Part shown: one piece after another, positions 17,617 through 25,920 of the stretch
How positions within the stretch are numbered: position 1 is the stretch's first letter
Layout: every line of letters begins with the position of its first letter
NCBI GenBank assembly: GCA_018780145.1
Contig: JADMKA010000146.1
Coordinates: 1 to 64,000 of the forward strand
From: Vitreoscilla sp.
GTDB lineage: Bacteria > Pseudomonadota > Gammaproteobacteria > Burkholderiales > Burkholderiaceae_C
Reading direction: 5' to 3'
Length of the DNA: 64,000 bases
Program-made: the position numbers and the translations under genes
The notes under the pieces: generated by a model
The model's input: the letters and a program-made list of their open reading frames with translations, nothing else
Told to the model about the DNA's origin: nothing
Database searches by the model: none

Positions 17617-18363
17617 ATGACCCCGACACTGTCCCGTCTCGCCCCCCTGGTCGTCGCCGCATCCTGCCTCATCGGCGCGGCGGCCGCCGGTGCGGCGACC
17701 GTGGTGCACTACCGGTTCGAGAACGGCACGGCGGGCGAGAAGGCCCGCGGCAAGGGCAGCGTGCTGGACAGCTCCGGCAACGGCCTGAACGGCACCCCCG
17801 TGGGCCGGCCCCGGTACGAGGCCACCGGCAACCCCGACAGCACGCTCGCCCTGCGGTTCAATGGCACGACGGCGGGCGTGTTCGTTCCGGACGACCCCCT
17901 GCTGCAGCTGACGCACAGCCTGACCCTGGAGGCCTATGTGTACCTGCGGGACGACACGGACGGCGGCGTGATCGTCCTCCGGGGCGACAACCGCTATGAC
18001 TACGACCCCTACTACCTGATCGTGGGCGGGGGCCGCCTGTTCTTCCTGATCGAGCAGGCGCGCGGCGTGGGCTCGCAACTCGCGTCGCCGACCGAACTGC
18101 CCAAGAGACAGTGGCTGCACGTCGCGGCGACGCTGGACGACGCCACCGGCGTCCAGGCCCTGTATGTCAACGGCTCGCTGATCGCCTCCACGGTCACGGA
18201 TCTGCGGCCGTTCGCGGAGCTGAGAAAGATGAACCACCCGGGTCTGGCCATCGGCGCCAACTTCGAGGGCAGCCCGGATCCCTTGTACTTCCGCGGCTGC
18301 ATCGACGAGGTGCGGGTCTCGGACGTGGCGCTCGACCCGTCTGAGTTTCTGCCGCCGCCCTGA
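17617..18363 (+). CDS. Secreted LamG/concanavalin A-like domain protein
   Basis: 248 residues: signal peptide (LAPLVVAASCLIGAAAAGAA, cleavage near 25-28) then one LamG-type jelly-roll domain, seen in VVHYRFENGT, VLDSSGNGLNGTPVG, SLTLEAYVYLRDD, QWLHVAATLDDATGVQALYVNGSLIAS and YFRGCIDEVRVSDVALDPSEFLP. Probably binds carbohydrate or another surface ligand in the periplasm or outside. ATG 17617 is preferred over ATG 17611 because AGGAG (17605-17609) lies 7 bases before it. It is isolated: 121 bases upstream hold nothing I can identify. Confidence 0.82.
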   Translation: MTPTLSRLAPLVVAASCLIGAAAAGAATVVHYRFENGTAGEKARGKGSVLDSSGNGLNGTPVGRPRYEATGNPDSTLALRFNGTTAGVFVPDDPLLQLTHSLTLEAYVYLRDDTDGGVIVLRGDNRYDYDPYYLIVGGGRLFFLIEQARGVGSQLASPTELPKRQWLHVAATLDDATGVQALYVNGSLIASTVTDLRPFAELRKMNHPGLAIGANFEGSPDPLYFRGCIDEVRVSDVALDPSEFLPPP

Positions 18364-18394
18364 GCATCTGCCGTCAGCCGGCCCGACTCGGCCC

Positions 18395-19669
18395 TCAGAA
18401 CCGCGGGTTCTGGCCGGTGAAACTGGCGTCGTACTTTTGCATCTGCGTCAGGTCGTCCCGGTTGCGAACACCGCAACTGCGGTACTGCTCGTGCAGTTCC
18501 GCCAGCTTCTCGCGGTCGAGCTCGACACCCAGGCCCGGCGTGGTGGGCACCCGCACCGAACCCTGCTCGAACCTGATGCGGCCACCCTTGACCACCTCTT
18601 CTTCCTGCCAGGGGTAGTGGGTGTCGCAGGCATAGGTCAGGTTCGGGATGCTGGCCGCCACGTGCGTCATCGCCATCAGGCTGATGCCCAGGTGCGAGTT
18701 GGAGTGCATCGACATGCCCAGATCCCACAGCGCGCACATGCGTGCCAGCGTCTGCGTCACGCGCAGCCCGCCCCAGTAGTGGTGGTCGGACAACAGCACC
18801 TTGACCGAGCCCATCTCCGCACCCTTGCGGAAATCGTCGAGCGTCGTGATGACCATGTTGGTGGCCAACGGCAGCCGGGTGTGGCGGGCGAGCTCGGCCA
18901 TGCCCTTCAGCCCCGGTGTCGGGTCCTCGTAGTACTCGAGCAGTTCATCGAGTTCGGGTGCGGCCTGGATGCTGGTTTCCAGTGACCAGTTGGCGTTCGG
19001 GTCCAGGCGCAAGGGCAGGCCCGGGAAGGCCCCATGCAGTGCACGCATGCAGGCGATCTCATGCGCCGGCTCGAACACCCCGCCCTTGAGCTTGATGCTC
19101 TGGAACCCGTACAGCGCGATCATCCGCTGCGCCTGCGCGACGATCTGGGCCGGGCTGATGCCCTCGCCCCAGGCGTCGGGCGAGTACGGCCTGTCGATGT
19201 GCTCGGCGTACTTGAAGAACAGGTAGGCGCTGTAGGGCACGGCGTCGCGCACGGCGCCACCCAGGAGGTCCACCACCGGGGCGCCGACCATCTGGCCTTG
19301 AAGATCCAGCATGGCCACCTCGAAGGTGCTGGTCACCTTGGCGGCGTTCTTCGCCGTGTGCGAACCCGGCGCGAGCTCGAACTCGATGGCACCGGGCTGG
19401 GGGCGGATGGTGGCGCGCACCCGCTCTTCCATGCGGTTGAGCTCGAACGGCGATAGGCCCAGCACGAGGGCCTTGGCCTGGTCCAGCACACGCAGCATCG
19501 GCTCGTCACCATAGGTTTCCGAGATCCCGACGCGGCCGTCGCTGGTTTCGAACTCGACGATCGCGCGCAGCGCCCAAGGTTCGTGGATGCCGGCCGCGTT
19601 CAGCAGCGGCCCGTCCCGGAAGGCGATCGGCGTGATGCGGATGGCGGTGATCTTGGTGTCTCGGCTCAT
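18395..19669 (-). CDS. Second glucarate dehydratase-like enolase-superfamily enzyme
   Basis: 424 residues, shorter than true GudD (~446) and clearly different from the copy at the left edge. All catalytic landmarks of the GlucD subgroup are kept: IKLKGGV, the DPN and EDP metal ligands, ATNMV, LLSDHHYWGG and the catalytic His in MHSNSHLGISL. It may be a glucarate dehydratase-related protein (compare GudX) or act on another acid sugar. A Bug-family receptor gene lies 10 bases upstream and an FCD regulator diverges from it, making a small sugar-acid utilisation unit. Confidence 0.85.
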   Translation of the reverse strand: MSRDTKITAIRITPIAFRDGPLLNAAGIHEPWALRAIVEFETSDGRVGISETYGDEPMLRVLDQAKALVLGLSPFELNRMEERVRATIRPQPGAIEFELAPGSHTAKNAAKVTSTFEVAMLDLQGQMVGAPVVDLLGGAVRDAVPYSAYLFFKYAEHIDRPYSPDAWGEGISPAQIVAQAQRMIALYGFQSIKLKGGVFEPAHEIACMRALHGAFPGLPLRLDPNANWSLETSIQAAPELDELLEYYEDPTPGLKGMAELARHTRLPLATNMVITTLDDFRKGAEMGSVKVLLSDHHYWGGLRVTQTLARMCALWDLGMSMHSNSHLGISLMAMTHVAASIPNLTYACDTHYPWQEEEVVKGGRIRFEQGSVRVPTTPGLGVELDREKLAELHEQYRSCGVRNRDDLTQMQKYDASFTGQNPRF

Positions 19670-19679
19670 CGCTTCGCCC

Positions 19680-20663
19680 TCAATTGGCCGAGGCGCCGGA
19701 TTTCTTCACCAGGGCACCCCAGCGCGGGATCTCCCTGGCCATCAGGGCCGCCAGTTCCTCCGGGGTGCCGCCGACCAGATCCATCCCGAGCCCGCCGAGC
19801 TTGGCCTGGACATCGGGCAGCTTCAGCGCCTTGGCGATCTCCTCGTGCAGCTTCTGCACGATGGCCTTGGGCGTGCCCTTGGGCGCATAGATCGCCTGCC
19901 ACGACGACATCTCGAACCCGGCCACGCCGGATTCGACCATCGTGGGCGTGTTCGGCGACAAGGCGATGCGCTTGCCGGTCGTCACCGCCAGCAGCTTCAG
20001 CTTGCCGGCCTGCAGCAGGGGCAAGGCCGCCGTCATCTGGTCGAACATGAAGGTGACCTGGCCCGACGACACATCCACCATGGCCGGCGGCGTGCCCTTG
20101 TAGGGGATGTGCGCCAGCGGCACGCCGATCAGGTCGGCGAACAACTCGCCGGCCAGGTGCGTGGAGGTGCCCGCACCGGACGATGCGAAGGTGCGCCGCT
20201 TCTCGTCCTTCTTCAGCAGGGCGATCAGGTCGGCCACCGAGTTCACGCCGAGGTTGGGATCGACCAGCAGCACGTTGGGCAGCGTGGCCACCAGCGCCAC
20301 CGGCTCGAAATCCTTCACCGGGTCATAGCTCAGGTTCTTGTACAGGCTGGCGTTGATCGCGTGCGTGCTGATCGTGCCGCCGAACAGCGTGTAGCCGTCG
20401 GGTGCGGACTTGGCGACGAAGGCCGCCCCGATGCCGCCGCCCTGGCCCGGCTTGTTGTCGACGACCACCGTCTGTTTCAGTGCGCCCTGCAACTTTTCGG
20501 CGAGGGTGCGGCCGACCACGTCGGTGGAGCCGCCGGCGGTGAACGGAACGATGTAGGTGATGGGCTTGGCCTGCGGCCAGTCCGGTGTCTGCGCTGCGGC
20601 AGAACCGGCAACGGCAAGGGCAACCGATAGGGCGAGGCAGGGCACGAGGTGTCGACGGTTCAA
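19680..20663 (-). CDS. Bug-family tripartite tricarboxylate transporter receptor
   Basis: 327 residues with a signal peptide (LALSVALAVAGSAAAQ, cleavage after residue 24) and Bug/TctC landmarks: ITYIVPFTAGGSTDVVGRTLA, VVVDNKPGQGGGIGA, SYDPVKDFEPVALVA, HIPYKGTPPAMVDVSSGQV and the YAPKGTPKAIV region. Periplasmic carboxylate receptor; no TctA/TctB membrane genes are near, which is common for Bug proteins in this order. Ligand unknown, but the downstream dehydratase-like gene suggests a sugar acid. Confidence 0.92.
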   Translation of the reverse strand: MNRRHLVPCLALSVALAVAGSAAAQTPDWPQAKPITYIVPFTAGGSTDVVGRTLAEKLQGALKQTVVVDNKPGQGGGIGAAFVAKSAPDGYTLFGGTISTHAINASLYKNLSYDPVKDFEPVALVATLPNVLLVDPNLGVNSVADLIALLKKDEKRRTFASSGAGTSTHLAGELFADLIGVPLAHIPYKGTPPAMVDVSSGQVTFMFDQMTAALPLLQAGKLKLLAVTTGKRIALSPNTPTMVESGVAGFEMSSWQAIYAPKGTPKAIVQKLHEEIAKALKLPDVQAKLGGLGMDLVGGTPEELAALMAREIPRWGALVKKSGASAN

Positions 20664-20723
20664 GGCAGGTCTCCTGGTGTGGCTGGAACGGCCGTGCTTC
20701 CGGGGCGCGACTCGATGGACTGC

Positions 20724-20752
20724 AGTAAAGCACTAATGTATTAGTATGTCAA
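20724..20752 (-). promoter_or_regulatory. Minus-strand promoter with palindrome in the spacer
   Basis: On the minus strand, TTGACA (20752-20747) is a perfect -35, followed after 17 bases by TTTACT (20729-20724) as -10, about 60 bases before the Bug receptor gene. Filling the spacer is the perfect palindrome ACTAAT-GT-ATTAGT (20732-20745). This placement fits an operator for the divergently encoded FCD regulator, which would occlude RNA polymerase. Confidence 0.75.
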
Positions 20753-20781
20753 CAGCATGGCCTGTTGCTAGAATTTCGGCC

Positions 20782-21480
20782 ATGCCCACCCCGTCAGCCA
20801 GCCGCCCCATCCCGTTCGATCGCTCCCGCCAGGCGTCCCCCCAGGTGTTCGAGCGGCTGCGCGACATGATCCTGTCCCTGGAACTGGTCCCCGGCACGGT
20901 GCTGTCGCGTGCCGAGCTGGCCGCGCAATTCGGTCTCAGCCAGACACCCATCCGCGATGCGCTCATCCGGCTCGGCGAAGAGGGCCTGGTCGACATCTTT
21001 CCTCAGCACGCCACGGTGGTGAGCCACATCGACGCGGATGCCGCCACGCAAGCGCAGTTCCTGCGCCGATCGATCGAGGCCGAGGTGGTGCTCACCTTGG
21101 CGAGCCAGCCAGACGCGGCGCTGCTTCGCCAGTTGCGGGCCCAGATCGATGTGCAGACGGCGTTGATGGGCAGCGCGGCATACCTCGAGTTCATCGCCGC
21201 CGACAGGGCCTTTCATCGCCTGATGTACGTCGCGGCGGGCGTGCCGGATCTGTTCGACCTGGTGCGCCAGCGCAGCGGCCATGTCGACCGCCTGCGCATG
21301 CTGAACCTGCCTTCGATCGGCAAGCAGCGGGCGATCGTGCGCGATCACCGGCGCATCGTCGACGCCATCGCCAGCGGCGACGCCGCGACGGCGCAGGCCA
21401 GCCTGCGCGAGCACCTCTCCGGAACCTTGGGCCAGATCGACACGATCCGGCAGGCCCATCCGGGATACTTTTCGGCCTGA
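20782..21480 (+). CDS. GntR-family (FCD) transcriptional regulator
   Basis: 232 residues. N-terminal winged helix (QVFERLRDMILSLELVPGTVL, then AELAAQFGLSQTPIRDALIRLGEEGLVDI) and an FCD-type ligand domain with AADRAFHRLMYVAAGVPDLFD, VRDHRRIVDAIASGDAATAQASLREHLS. It faces the Bug receptor/dehydratase unit and probably controls it. An in-frame ATG at 20746 abuts the palindrome; I prefer ATG 20782 because an extended -10 (TGC-TAGAAT, 20766-20774) would start a transcript right there, giving a leaderless message. Neither start has a Shine-Dalgarno sequence. Confidence 0.87.
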   Translation: MPTPSASRPIPFDRSRQASPQVFERLRDMILSLELVPGTVLSRAELAAQFGLSQTPIRDALIRLGEEGLVDIFPQHATVVSHIDADAATQAQFLRRSIEAEVVLTLASQPDAALLRQLRAQIDVQTALMGSAAYLEFIAADRAFHRLMYVAAGVPDLFDLVRQRSGHVDRLRMLNLPSIGKQRAIVRDHRRIVDAIASGDAATAQASLREHLSGTLGQIDTIRQAHPGYFSA

Positions 21481-21600
21481 CCCGGCGCTGAAGACCGGTT
21501 CGCGGGGGCGGGAAGGCGCAGCCGAAGGTGGGGGTGACCGTGGAGCCCGTCGAGTAGAAGGTGGCCGGCAGCTACGGCCACTTCTGGACCTTCGGTTGTA
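21481..21600. other. Intergenic stretch with no recognisable gene
   Basis: Between the FCD regulator and the repeat-protein remnant I see no credible reading frame, promoter or terminator. Together with 21601-22024 it forms a 544-base interval without an intact gene, the longest in the window. Confidence 0.5.
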
Positions 21601-21934
21601 CTTGCAAGCCCTAATCAGGGGAGCGACTTGGCAGCCTCAATTGTCTTGAGGTGGGCTCGCGCTGAAGGGGGACGTTGTCTTTGGCACGACGAGGTTCTGG
21701 GATGTCCCGTTCCTCTCTTGCGAAGGCTGCGGCACCGTCTTTGCGATGTCGAAGGCCAACAAGGTCGGCGTGCACCACGCCTTCGCGGAAAACGGGTCCG
21801 ATGGCTGCGAGCCGCGCGGGGCCTTGTTGAGCGCCAAGGATGATGCGATCTACAGCACCACGAGCCGAGGCGGCAGTTTTGACGCCGGCACCATCGTTCG
21901 CCTTCGCCGGGTGAGCACTCCACCCGGGCCGTGA
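21601..21934 (+). pseudogene. Remnant of a choice-of-anchor tandem-repeat protein
   Basis: Two degenerate repeats of the type usually read as YGTT...GG...CGTVF...DG..P...L are visible. From about 21655, one frame gives GDVVFGTTRFWDVPFLSCEG, then CGTVFAM, then GSDGCEPRGALLSAKDDAIY and STTSRGGSFDAGTIVRL, ending at a stop at 21934. A preceding piece (GSDLAASIVL) is in another frame. No signal peptide, start codon or full repeat array exists. I read it as a frameshifted fragment; the family likeness is from memory of the pattern. Confidence 0.5.
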
Positions 21935-22024
21935 CCCCCGCCCGGTTTCGCCACGGTGAATGGCCGGCCAGTTCAGGCCCGACGCCTGGCATCCACGCTG
22001 CCCTCACAGGCACTGTTGAGTGGG

Positions 22025-22621
22025 CTACTTGGAGGGGAATGAAATCTCCCGGCAAGCGTTTGTGCTGGAGAACACACTTGGCCATCGCTGTTCGCAGGAC
22101 AGAACCTCCGGCTTCTCGGTTCGAGTGAGCACGTAGGGGCAGCGGATGGTTTTGCCAGACGGGGAATCAACGCCGAGCCAGAACCCGGCGTACTCGCCCT
22201 GCGTCGCGATGAGGTAGTAAACGCCGTTTCCGGATCTTGGCGGATGCTCGGTGATGTAGGCCAGGGCGAGCTTTTCGCCGTACTTGTAGCCTTGGATGAT
22301 CCAGCTCTCTTCGACCAGGTTGCCGTCTCGGTCCTTGACCTTCGCCACTGAACGTGCCCTGACCGACACGTCGTCGGACAGGAAGCTCACGTCGATCCTT
22401 TCGTGGGAGCAATAGACACTGCCCTTCTCATCCAAGTCGGAGAAGTATCCGTAGTATTTGTCGGTGACAGCATCGAGCGGCCTCACGAACCCGCAAGCGA
22501 ATCCGTCTTCGTTCTTGGAGCAACTGATGGGATTCTTTGAGAAGAACAGGAGCCCAATCACGAAAGCAATGGCCAGGGCGACTACCGCGATGACCCAGGC
22601 TGGCAGCTTTTGGATGTCCAT
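22025..22621 (-). CDS. Hypothetical single-span membrane protein
   Basis: 198 residues with one N-terminal membrane helix (VIAVVALAIAFVIGLLFF, about 10-28) and a soluble domain with several cysteines (SCSKNEDGFACGF, VYCSHER, IRCPYVL, VLSCEQRW) that could form disulfides outside the cytoplasm. Not recognised. ATG 22621 is chosen over an in-frame upstream start because the longer version adds a basic, low-complexity leader and GGAGGT lies upstream. The base composition looks lower in GC than its neighbours, and it sits between two decayed genes, so acquisition from elsewhere is plausible. Confidence 0.7.
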   Translation of the reverse strand: MDIQKLPAWVIAVVALAIAFVIGLLFFSKNPISCSKNEDGFACGFVRPLDAVTDKYYGYFSDLDEKGSVYCSHERIDVSFLSDDVSVRARSVAKVKDRDGNLVEESWIIQGYKYGEKLALAYITEHPPRSGNGVYYLIATQGEYAGFWLGVDSPSGKTIRCPYVLTRTEKPEVLSCEQRWPSVFSSTNACREISFPSK

Positions 22622-22857
22622 GATGGTCTGTACCTCCAGACGACGTGCCGCCTGCCACCAGCGGGGCAGTGCACACACTCCCAACTGTTGCGCGCGCCGA
22701 CGACGCGCGTCATCCACAAGTCAGCGGATCAACTGCACCGGAGTGGAGTGAAGCGACGCCCAATCCGCAGTCAGCCGAGCGGTACGACGCCTGCAGCAGA
22801 ATGGCCTTCGCCCACTCGCACCCCGCATGACGGCCAACCCCCCCGCCCACCACCACC

Positions 22858-23224
22858 ACCGGCTTGAGCCTCCTCGCCCGCTCGATCGAGCCGCTGGTGC
22901 AGGCGCACCCGGGGCTGTCGGGCATCTACACGCCGGCGGACGGCGTCGATGCCTTAGCGCCGCGGCCGATCGTGGTGTGCGCGTACGGCTGGTGCTCGAC
23001 GACGACAACGTTCATCGCCGATGGGCAGTCCACCATCATCGGCGGCCGCAACGTGGGCGACGAGTGTTTTGGCGCCGCGGAGCAATCGCTGTTTGTCGAC
23101 CTGGATGTCATCGCCATCGGCTCGGTGGTGCAGGAGGTCGAGCAGGGATTCGAGCGCAGGTGGAACAGCGTCCCGGCGCGGCCGGCACGTGCACTGCTGG
23201 CCGCGGGCGAGCCCAAGCAGCTCG
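22858..23224 (+). pseudogene. Internally deleted phospholipase D / cardiolipin synthase C-like gene
   Basis: Pieces of a ClsC/YmdC-type protein are collinear but in two frames. The first frame gives IEPLVQAHPGLSGIYTPADG, then VDAL. The next frame gives AAADRGVRVRLVLDDDN. The first frame then resumes with FIADGQSTIIGGRNVGDECF, GAAEQSLFVDLDVIAIGSVV and FERRWNS. Relative to the family, roughly 35 and 50 residues are missing at the joins, including the His and Lys of the HxKxxxxD motif, so no active enzyme is possible. The second half, with the other HKD motif, is absent: coxG begins at once on the other strand. Confidence 0.72.
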
Positions 23225-23758
23225 TCAGTTGCCCATCAGGCGCTTCAGCCAGGCCACGATGCGTGCCAGCAAGCCTTCGGGAGCCGGCGCGGCCGGCGCC
23301 GGGGTCGGGCCGTACTTGGCCTCCAGTGCGGCGTTGAACTGGGTGAAGAACTCGGTGGCCATCTTCTGGGCGGCCATGTCGATCAGGCGCGAGCCGATCT
23401 GCGCGATCTTGCCGCCCACGGTGGCATGCGCGGTGTAGTGCAGCATCGTGGCGTGCGGGCCGGTGGATTCGAGGCGCACGCTGGCGTGGCCCTTGCCGTG
23501 GCCGGCGGCGCCGCCCTGGCCCTCGAAGTGGATGGTGTAGCTGGTGGGGGCCACGATGTCCTCCAGCCGCAGCTTGCCCTTGAACTTGGCCTTCACCGGG
23601 CCCACGGCGGCGGTGACCTGCACATCGTAGTGGCCGGGCTCGCCGGGAGTCAGGCTTTCGCAGCCGGGGATCGCGGCCTGCAGCATGGCGGTGTCGTTCA
23701 GCGCCTCCCAGGCGATCTGTTGGGCCACGGGCAGGGCTTGCTGGCTGGTGAGTTCCAT
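23225..23758 (-). CDS. coxG: CoxG-type SRPBCC protein
   Basis: 177 residues of the carbon monoxide dehydrogenase subunit G family: LPVAQQIAWEALNDTAMLQAAIPGCESL at the N-terminus, YDVQVTAAVGPVKAKFKGKLRLED, and ATVGGKIAQIGSRLIDMAAQKMATEFF. The C-terminal GLLARIVAWLKRLMGN is an amphipathic helix that could hold the enzyme at the membrane, the role known for CoxG. Last gene of the cox operon, 17 bases after coxE. Confidence 0.9.
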   Translation of the reverse strand: MELTSQQALPVAQQIAWEALNDTAMLQAAIPGCESLTPGEPGHYDVQVTAAVGPVKAKFKGKLRLEDIVAPTSYTIHFEGQGGAAGHGKGHASVRLESTGPHATMLHYTAHATVGGKIAQIGSRLIDMAAQKMATEFFTQFNAALEAKYGPTPAPAAPAPEGLLARIVAWLKRLMGN

Positions 23759-23775
23759 GAGCGGTGTCTCTCGGT

Positions 23776-24987
23776 TCAATGAAGTGGGCGCGGGGCGGGA
23801 TCGCCGGTGCCGGCCAGCACGCGGGCGAGCTGTTTCAGGCTGGCGATGTTGTGCGCGGGCAGGAAGCGGTGCACATGCGGCAGCAGGGCGCGCACACCGG
23901 CGGCGCGCGGCTCGAAGCCGTCGAAGCGCAGCAGCGGGTTCAGCCAGACGAGCTGGCGGCAGCTCTTGGCCAGGCGCTCGGCCTCGAAGGCCAGTTGGGT
24001 GGTGTCGCCGTGCTCCAGGCCGTCGGTGATCAGCAGCACGGTGGCGCGGCCGCCCAATACGCGACGGGCCCAGTGGCGGTTGAACAGGTGCAGGCTCTGC
24101 GCCAGGCGGGTGCCTCCGGACCAGTCTTGCACCGTGCGGGCCACCGAGGCCACGGCGATGTCGGGGTCGCGCTGGCGCAGGGCGCGGGTGATGGGTGTGA
24201 GCCGGGTGCCGAAGACGAAGCTGTGCACCCGCAGGTCTGCGTGGCAGAGCGCGTGCACGAAGTGCAGCAGCATGCGCGAGTAGCTGCTCATGGAGCCGGA
24301 GATGTCCGCCAACACCACCAGCGGCGCCGGGCGGGCGCGCGGGCGGCGGTGGCGCATCTCCCACAGCTCGCCACCGTGGCGCCCCATCGCGGCCAGGCTG
24401 GCGCGCCAGTCAGCGCGGCCGTGCGCGGCAGGCTCGGTGCGGCGGGTGGCCAGCGGCTCGAAGAAGGGGCGCAGGCGCAGCAGCATGGCCTTGGCCTCAC
24501 GCCATTCGTCGGCGCTCAGGGTCTCGAAATCCTTCTGCCTGAGCACCTCGCGGTCGCTGAAGGTGAAGGCGGCCTGCACCTCGACCTGCTCGCGCGGCGG
24601 TTCGGGTGCGGCGTGGGACGGCAGATGAGGGAACAGCGCGCCGGCCAGGCGGCGGTGCTCGGGCGGCGCGTTGGCGGCCTTTTCGTGCGTCTGCACCTGG
24701 GGCAGCAGCAGGGCGCGCATGCGGCCCTCCAGATCCGGATCCTTCCAGAAGATGTGGAAGGCCTGGTCGAACAGCTCGCGGTGCTCGCTGCGGTCGACGA
24801 AGCAGGCGGCCAGCGTGGCGCGGAAGTCGCGCCGGCTCTCCAGCCCGGCGTGGCGCAGGGCGGCCAGCGCGAGTTGCACGCGGTCCGTGCCCACCGGCAG
24901 GCCGGCGTGGCGCAGCACGCGGGCGAAGTGCAGCACGTTGTCGGCCAGGTGGCCGGGCAGGCTGTCGACCTCGGGGGCGCGCAGCAC
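23776..24987 (-). CDS. coxE: CoxE-type von Willebrand factor A domain protein
   Basis: 403 residues. The VWA domain in the second half has the MIDAS motif DISGSMSSYSRMLLHF and TDGLEHGDTTQL; DWSGGTRLAQSL supplies the distal MIDAS threonine. N-terminal part GHLADNVLHFARVLRHAGLPVG is typical of CoxE. With the MoxR-type ATPase CoxD it forms a chaperone pair that matures the active site of molybdenum hydroxylases. The start is taken as GTG 24987, two bases after the coxD stop; a much longer open frame upstream overlaps coxD and is ignored. Confidence 0.87.
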   Translation of the reverse strand: MLRAPEVDSLPGHLADNVLHFARVLRHAGLPVGTDRVQLALAALRHAGLESRRDFRATLAACFVDRSEHRELFDQAFHIFWKDPDLEGRMRALLLPQVQTHEKAANAPPEHRRLAGALFPHLPSHAAPEPPREQVEVQAAFTFSDREVLRQKDFETLSADEWREAKAMLLRLRPFFEPLATRRTEPAAHGRADWRASLAAMGRHGGELWEMRHRRPRARPAPLVVLADISGSMSSYSRMLLHFVHALCHADLRVHSFVFGTRLTPITRALRQRDPDIAVASVARTVQDWSGGTRLAQSLHLFNRHWARRVLGGRATVLLITDGLEHGDTTQLAFEAERLAKSCRQLVWLNPLLRFDGFEPRAAGVRALLPHVHRFLPAHNIASLKQLARVLAGTGDPAPRPLH

Positions 24988-24989
24988 GG

Positions 24990-25913
24990 TCAGGCCGGGC
25001 CGAGGCCCCGCAGCGTGTCGCGCACCTCGTTCAGCAGGCGGGCGGCTTCCGAGCCCTGCACCTTGGCGATGTCGTCCTGGTACTTCAGTAGCACGCCCAG
25101 GGTGTGGCTGATGACCTCCGGGTCCAGCACCATCGCATCCAGCGCCAGCAGGGCGCGGGTCCACTCGATGGTTTCGGCGACACCGGGCAGCTTGTAGAGA
25201 TCGAGCTGGCGCAGGCGCTGGATGAAGGCGACGATCTCCTGCGAGAGTGCGCGCGGCGCACCCGGCACACGGCGCGCCAGGATCGCCAGCTCGCGCTGCA
25301 GGTCGGGGAAATCGACCCAGTGGTAGAGGCAGCGCCGCTTGACGGCGTCGTGGATCTCGCGCGTGCGGTTGCTGGTGAGCACCACGATGGGCGGCACGGC
25401 GGCCTTCACCGTGCCGAATTCGGGGATGGTGATCTGGAACTCCGACAGGACCTCCAGCAGGAAGGCCTCGAACGGCTCGTCGGCGCGGTCCAGCTCGTCG
25501 ATCAGCAGCACCGGCGCGACGGGCTGGTGCGGGTCGATGGCCTGCAGCAGCGCGCGCTGGATCAGGAAGCGTTCGCTGAACAGCTCCGTGGCCAGCGCCT
25601 GGTGGCTGGCGCCGCCCGCCTCGGCCAGGCGGATCTCGAGCATCTGGCGCGCATAGTTCCACTCGTACGCGGCGCCGGCCAGGTCCAGCCCCTCGTAGCA
25701 CTGCAGGCGGATGAGAGGCCGGCCCAGCATGGTGGCCAGGGTGCGGGCGATCTCGGTCTTGCCGGTACCGGGCTCGCCCTCCAGGAACAGCGGGCGCTGC
25801 AGCCGGAGGGCGAGGTACACGGTGGTGGCCAGCTCGCGGCTGGGCACGTAGTCGTGCGCGACCAGGCGCGCCACCGTGTCGTCGATGCTGGCCGGCAGGG
25901 CGGTGGTGCTCAA
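24990..25913 (-). CDS. coxD: CoxD-type MoxR AAA+ ATPase
   Basis: 307-residue MoxR-family ATPase: Walker A in LFLEGEPGTGKTEIARTLA near residue 40, Walker B in PVLLIDELDRADEPFEAFLLE near 135, sensor region VLTSNRTREIHDAVKRRCLYHWVDFP. Works with CoxE to rearrange or assemble the hydroxylase metal centre. Seven bases separate it from the coxM stop. A second MoxR/VWA pair is encoded at 39740-42657. Confidence 0.92.
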   Translation of the reverse strand: MSTTALPASIDDTVARLVAHDYVPSRELATTVYLALRLQRPLFLEGEPGTGKTEIARTLATMLGRPLIRLQCYEGLDLAGAAYEWNYARQMLEIRLAEAGGASHQALATELFSERFLIQRALLQAIDPHQPVAPVLLIDELDRADEPFEAFLLEVLSEFQITIPEFGTVKAAVPPIVVLTSNRTREIHDAVKRRCLYHWVDFPDLQRELAILARRVPGAPRALSQEIVAFIQRLRQLDLYKLPGVAETIEWTRALLALDAMVLDPEVISHTLGVLLKYQDDIAKVQGSEAARLLNEVRDTLRGLGPA

Positions 25914-25920
25914 GATGGTG

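Noticed and set aside
20746-20781. Upstream ATG of the FCD regulator at 20746
   Set aside because: It directly follows the palindrome and lies upstream of the likely transcript start; the added residues do not look like family sequence.
21481-23224. Mobile element or genomic island
   Set aside because: No integrase, transposase, terminal inverted repeats or target duplications were seen; only gene remnants and composition hint at past insertion.
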